Shown here piece by piece: positions 23,131-26,761 of a stretch of DNA of 26,761 nt (position 1 is its first letter; every line of letters starts with the position of its first letter). The translations under genes and the position numbers were made by a program. The notes beneath the pieces are model-generated. The model worked only from the letters and a program-made list of their open reading frames with translations. It was not told the DNA's origin and did not search any database. The stretch covers positions 1 through 26,761 of the forward strand of contig USML01000014.1 of assembly GCA_900555855.1 (NCBI GenBank). Direction: 5' to 3'. The DNA comes from an uncultured Eubacteriales bacterium. GTDB taxonomy: Bacteria; Bacillota; Clostridia; Oscillospirales; Butyricicoccaceae.

Positions 23131-26100
23131 TTACTTGGTCAGCAGACGGGCCAGGCAGTCAGCCACCAAGACACGGGTCATGGTGCCCTTGGGCTGGATC
23201 TTGCCGCCGACGGGATCCAGATAGCCCTTCTGCAGCGCCCACTTCATGGCGGGCTGCGCCCAGGCATCCACGGTATTGCCGTCGGTATAGGCGCTCAGAT
23301 ACAGAGTGGAGCTAACATCCATGCCCTGCAGCTTGGCAAAGCGATACATGAAGGTGACGATCTGCATCCGGTCCAGCGTCATGTCGGGGCCAAACTTGTT
23401 GTTGCCGATGCCATCGGTAATGCCGTTCTGGACGGCCCACTGGACGGCATCCTTGCACCAGCTGGGAACATCGGTGAAGCTGACGCTGCTGTAGACGGCG
23501 GGAGAACCGGCCGCGCGATACAGCATGGTGATCCATTCGCCGCGGGTGACGGTGCCGGTGGGATTGAACTTATTGTTGCCCACGCCGTTGATGATGCCAA
23601 GATTGGTCATCAGGCCAACGGAGCCGGCGTAGCTGCTGTAGCCGTTCATATCGGAGAAGCTGCTGGAGGTCACGGGCTTGATGGTGAAGATATACTGCGC
23701 ATTGGCGCTCTTGTCCTTGGCGTCGAAGGCCTTCAGCGTGATGGTGGCAGAGGTCTGGTTATAGCCGGGGAGGAAGACCACATTGCTCAGCATCTTGCGG
23801 CCGGCCAGATAGCCGGTGCTGCTCAGATAATAAACATCCGTGCCGGGAGTGATGGGGGTCTGGCTGGAAACATCGCGATAGATGAGCTTACCGCCGGTAA
23901 CGCTGACAAACCGGACAGAAGCCACATTGCTGTTGATCAGGTCGTAATAGAAGTTGCTGTAGGTCTGGGAAGCCAGCAGGTCCACCTTCTTGGTGTTGCC
24001 GGAGACGGAGCCGCCGTCGATGACGAAATCGATGGTGCCTTCACAGAGCTTGGTGAAATTGGTGCTGGACTTGATGGTGGTGCCGGGCTTCACGCCGTAG
24101 ATGGCGAAGGTGCCGCCGGTGCAGTTGCGGGTGCCGGGGACATAGGAGACGCTTTCCAGATCGTAAGCGTTCTTATCCTTGGCGCTGATGTCCGTCAGGG
24201 CAAACTTCTTGCCGTTGGGAGACTTGATCTTCGCGCCGTTGTAGATGCCGCTCTTATAGTTCTCATAGAGATAGCCGTAAGCGGTGCTGTTGGGCGCGCC
24301 GGTAAACTCCACATAGCAGATATCGTAGTTCCTATGGGTGGAACGGACATGATCCGCACAGTAATCCGTAAACAGGCTGGCATCCAGCGTGGCATAGCCG
24401 TTGGCAGGCGCGGAGATGGTGATATCGGCGGGCTCCTGAACGGTGATGACGAGCATGCCGTCTACCGTGCCGGTCCGTTCCTTGCCGCGCTTGTCGGTGT
24501 AGGTGTAGTGCGCCTCAAAGCCGAACTCCGCGGTATAGCTGCGGCTGGAGCTCTTCTCCTTGGGCACATAGGTGATCAGGTCGATGGACTTCTGAGAGCT
24601 CTTGGAGGGCTCCACATAATAGGTGCCTCTGGAAGCGCTGGTATTCTTGGACAGGGTCTTGCTGTCGTCGTAATCATAGCAGAGTTTGCCGCCGTTGACG
24701 GAGATGCTGTTCAGCTCGATGCGGTCCAGCGTCCAGTCGGAATCCAGCTCGGACAGGGCGTCCTGCAGCTCCTGAGAGCTGAAATTGTAAACATCGTCCT
24801 TGGTGATGGAGACCTTCACATTCAGGATCTGGGGATTCTCGATCACGACAGAGCCGCTGAAGATCCGATCGTATTTGTTGGCGTCCTTATCGTCGTAGAC
24901 GGAATAGTCCAGCTCAAATTTTTCGCCGTCGTAGTTGGACTCATAATACATATCCCGCAGGTCAGAGCGGCTGTAGACCTCGTCCTCTTCGGCCACATCG
25001 TTTTTCGCGGAGGTCAGGTAGAGGGTGCCGCCGTCGCTGCCGATATCGTCAAAGACAATATAATAGCTGCTGCTCAGGCCCAGATCGCTCAGATAGCCCT
25101 CGATCGCATTGACCACATTGTCCTTGAAGAAGCTGTCGGTGCCGGAGGTGTTGGTGACCTTTGCGCCGATATAGCCGGTGAAGCGGACTGCGGTCAGATT
25201 CACGGTGCCGGTATACACGAGACCGCTGCCGCTGGTCACGGAATACTGCACGGAGCCGGTCTCCTTGTCCTTGTCGCTATAGCGCCAGCTGTTCACACGC
25301 CAGGTCTCGCCGTCCATGGAGCCGACGCTCATGCTGTAGTTGGTAAAAGCGACCGTATCATAGGTCAGAGCGTTGTTGGAAGCGTCTTTCGCCGGGAGCT
25401 GCGCGAGGATCAGGCTTCTCAGATTCACTTTGCCCACATTCGCGCTCACATCGTCCAGCATGCCGTCTTCATCGTAGAAGAGCTTCGCTGTAATGTTGCT
25501 GACGGTCTTGGAGGTAACCGTGAGCACCACAGTCTTAGCAGTCAGGCCGGAGGAAGAATATTCGCTCTTCGGAGTTGCGGTGTAGGTATATTTCTTGGGA
25601 ACCAGAACGCCGGAGCCATAAGAAGCGGGGTCAGTCAGACTCCAGGTGTAATAATCGGTCACTTTCAGAGTCTTTGCGTCTGCACCGTCAAATGTTGCGG
25701 TAAAGTTTTTGGGCAGCTTGTCAACTGCGGAGACGCTGGTCAAAGCCGGATCGTTTTCCACGGAGGAGGGCGCGGCCAGCTCAACGCTCTGGACAGCTTT
25801 CACCGTCACATTGACAGAGGGATTGCCGGTTTCCAGACCCACATCGCTGGCAAAGGCATAGGTTCCGGGAACCGTGGCCTTATAGCCGCCCGTGGTAGTG
25901 CAGCTCCAGCTGCTGATGGTTTTTTCTTCGGGTTCGCCGCTGGAATAAGTATAAGTGAATTTCAGGGCGGCCAGCTTGGTTTTCACTTCCGCTTCCGTCG
26001 TGCCAAAGCCAACAACAGGCGCGGTCTCGCCGCTTTTCAGTTCAACCTTCGTCAGCGTTCTCTCTGCAGGGGTCGTGCCGCCGCCGGTGCCTTCGCCGCT

Positions 26101-26238
26101 GGTGCCGCCTTCGCTGTCTTGGCCGCTTTCGGGGCTGATCTGGGTTTCACCCTCCGCAAAAGCGGTGAACGAGCACAGAGACAGCATCATGGTCAGCGCC
26201 AGAAGCAGTGCCAGTGTTTTTCTTCCAAACAATTTCAT
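23131..26238 (-). CDS. Secreted SLH-domain surface protein with divergent internal repeats
   Basis: Large exported protein of 1035 residues. A signal peptide (1-28, ending AFA) is followed by a Gly/Ser/Thr/Glu-rich linker (31-58). Residues 61-245 look like two Ig-type beta domains. Residues about 247-855 form five divergent copies of a 105-140 residue beta-rich unit with a recurring pattern of V.F......GG.L.Y........YY.......L..V.YVP.....T...A. Three SLH domains end the protein (about 860-915, 919-975, 981-1034; for example FSDMNGY, FTDVPSW, AYTDGNT), which bind secondary wall polymer. So it is a wall-attached surface protein; function of the repeats is not recognised. GGGAGG lies 9 bases before the ATG, with an extended -10 promoter upstream. 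Confidence 0.92.
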   Translation of the reverse strand: MKLFGRKTLALLLALTMMLSLCSFTAFAEGETQISPESGQDSEGGTSGEGTGGGTTPAERTLTKVELKSGETAPVVGFGTTEAEVKTKLAALKFTYTYSSGEPEEKTISSWSCTTTGGYKATVPGTYAFASDVGLETGNPSVNVTVKAVQSVELAAPSSVENDPALTSVSAVDKLPKNFTATFDGADAKTLKVTDYYTWSLTDPASYGSGVLVPKKYTYTATPKSEYSSSGLTAKTVVLTVTSKTVSNITAKLFYDEDGMLDDVSANVGKVNLRSLILAQLPAKDASNNALTYDTVAFTNYSMSVGSMDGETWRVNSWRYSDKDKETGSVQYSVTSGSGLVYTGTVNLTAVRFTGYIGAKVTNTSGTDSFFKDNVVNAIEGYLSDLGLSSSYYIVFDDIGSDGGTLYLTSAKNDVAEEDEVYSRSDLRDMYYESNYDGEKFELDYSVYDDKDANKYDRIFSGSVVIENPQILNVKVSITKDDVYNFSSQELQDALSELDSDWTLDRIELNSISVNGGKLCYDYDDSKTLSKNTSASRGTYYVEPSKSSQKSIDLITYVPKEKSSSRSYTAEFGFEAHYTYTDKRGKERTGTVDGMLVITVQEPADITISAPANGYATLDASLFTDYCADHVRSTHRNYDICYVEFTGAPNSTAYGYLYENYKSGIYNGAKIKSPNGKKFALTDISAKDKNAYDLESVSYVPGTRNCTGGTFAIYGVKPGTTIKSSTNFTKLCEGTIDFVIDGGSVSGNTKKVDLLASQTYSNFYYDLINSNVASVRFVSVTGGKLIYRDVSSQTPITPGTDVYYLSSTGYLAGRKMLSNVVFLPGYNQTSATITLKAFDAKDKSANAQYIFTIKPVTSSSFSDMNGYSSYAGSVGLMTNLGIINGVGNNKFNPTGTVTRGEWITMLYRAAGSPAVYSSVSFTDVPSWCKDAVQWAVQNGITDGIGNNKFGPDMTLDRMQIVTFMYRFAKLQGMDVSSTLYLSAYTDGNTVDAWAQPAMKWALQKGYLDPVGGKIQPKGTMTRVLVADCLARLLTK

Positions 26239-26302
26239 GCTTGAAAACCTCCCTAATTTTTTATTTTGAGCTTTTATTTTGACTTGCTATAGATTCGAGC
26301 TT

Positions 26303-26311
26303 ATTATAGCA
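26303..26311 (-). promoter_or_regulatory. Predicted promoter of the SLH protein gene
   Basis: On the minus strand TG-C-TATAAT (26311-26303), a perfect extended -10. No clear -35 is seen. The leader is about 58 bases, AT-rich, ending in the GGGAGG box. Confidence 0.65.
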
Positions 26312-26375
26312 TGAGAAAAGGAAAAACGCTATCCCTTTTTCCTGAATTCTTCCTTAAAAATCTGGTTCAGAAACA

Positions 26376-26390
26376 GCCTTTTCAAAAGGC
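26376..26390. repeat. 15-base palindrome upstream of rnpB
   Basis: GCCTTTT-C-AAAAGGC, a perfect inverted repeat whose right end is four bases before the -35 of the rnpB promoter. Role unknown. Confidence 0.5.
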
Positions 26391-26394
26391 GGCG

Positions 26395-26423
26395 TTGACA
26401 TTTTCTCCCGCCGCCGATATAAT
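26395..26423 (+). promoter_or_regulatory. Consensus promoter of rnpB
   Basis: Perfect TTGACA (26395-26400), 17-base spacer, perfect TATAAT (26418-26423). Transcription should begin at about 26429-26430. This is the strongest housekeeping promoter in the window, fitting a stable RNA. Confidence 0.92.
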
Positions 26424-26429
26424 AAGACA

Positions 26430-26761
26430 GCAGCGGCCCGGGCAGCCGCGCGGGGGCGACTCCGTGAGGAAAGTCCGGGCTTCACAGAGCAGGATAGCCG
26501 ATAACATCGGCCGCGGGCGACCGCCGGACAAGTGCAACAGAAATAGACTACCCCGCCCCCCGGCGGGGAAAAGGTGGAAAGGTGGGGTAAGAGCCCACCG
26601 GTGTCCCGGGTGACCGGGGCATCCTGTAAACTCTATCCGAAGCAACACCGACTTGGGGGCTACGGCTTGCTCGGCCAATCTCCAGACGGGTGGCAAAGAG
26701 ACGAACAGCAATGTTCGCCCAAGATAGATGGCTGCCGACTACAGAACCCGGCTTATAGGGC
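26430..26761 (+). ncRNA. rnpB: RNase P RNA (bacterial class A), 3' end cut by the window
   Basis: Catalytic RNA that trims tRNA 5' leaders. All main conserved regions are seen in order: GAGGAAAGTCCGGGC (26466-26480), ACAGAAATAGAC (26537-26548), GGGTAAGAGCCCACCGG (26585-26601), AGCAACACCGAC (26641-26652) and ACAGAACCCGGCTTATAG (26741-26758). The 5' end GCAGCGGCCC (26430-26439) should pair with the 3' end to form P1; only GGGC is present before the window stops, so about ten bases plus the terminator lie outside. Divergent from the SLH gene. Confidence 0.97.

Noticed and set aside
23056..26244. A 1062-residue open frame antisense to the SLH gene
   Set aside because: It mirrors the SLH gene exactly, has Ile/Gly/Ala/Asp-rich low-complexity composition typical of antisense frames in GC-rich DNA, and lacks a ribosome binding site. 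The SLH frame has a signal peptide and three recognisable domains.
26311..26711. Small frames overlapping the RNase P RNA
   Set aside because: The region matches conserved RNase P RNA blocks and has an RNA-type promoter; no ribosome binding site or protein similarity.
1..26761. CRISPR array, tRNA, transposase or phage genes
   Set aside because: No regularly spaced repeats, cloverleaf ends, transposase motifs or integrase motifs were seen on reading both strands.

Overview
The window is about 26.8 kb of GC-rich, densely coding DNA from a Gram-positive, low-branching Firmicute of the class Clostridia, most likely an Oscillospiraceae/Ruminococcaceae-type gut anaerobe. The evidence is the dnaX-ybaB-recR order, strong AGGAGG-type ribosome binding sites, a SpoVB/MurJ-type flippase, SLH-domain surface protein, lipoprotein-type solute binding protein, and an A-type RNase P RNA. 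No phage, insertion sequence, tRNA, rRNA operon or CRISPR array was seen. No stretch above 300 bases lacks a gene; the larger gaps hold promoters, terminators or leaders, which are listed.

Layout, left to right. (1) 1-2287, plus strand: 3' part of dnaX, then ybaB and recR (replication/recombination). (2) 2284-3354: a LysE/ArgO-type amino acid exporter (minus) divergent from a frameshifted HxlR-type regulator (plus). The exporter appears to start at a rare ATT codon. (3) 3483-5855: a polar amino acid ABC importer operon (lipoprotein, permease, ATPase) with its own promoter and a strong bidirectional terminator. (4) 5873-7555, minus: ymdB-pgeF. (5) 7643-9566: Na/Pi-cotransporter/PhoU gene behind Pho-box-like direct repeats. 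(6) 9579-12149: a serine hydrolase translationally close to a NagZ-type glucosaminidase, probably a muropeptide-recycling pair. (7) 12209-13949: SpoVB/MurJ-type flippase. (8) 13993-16478: ftsH overlapped by a DUF308 membrane protein. (9) 16496-20354, minus: a heterodimeric ABC exporter with one degenerate ATP site, preceded by a leader containing a near-leaderless small ORF that runs through an intrinsic terminator. (10) 20376-26311, minus: an SLH-anchored surface protein with divergent internal repeats, then an MBOAT acyltransferase and a DHHW/AlgJ-like partner. (11) 26395-26761, plus: rnpB with a near-perfect promoter, cut by the window end.

A recurring theme is the cell envelope: muropeptide hydrolysis, lipid-linked glycan flipping, membrane proteolysis, drug/lipid export, wall-polymer O-acylation and S-layer-type display. 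The most interesting piece is the attenuator-like leader of the ABC exporter (20205-20354). Next come the ATT start of the exporter, the frameshifted HxlR gene and the unnamed repeat in the SLH protein. All assignments rest on reading motifs by eye; no database search was run.
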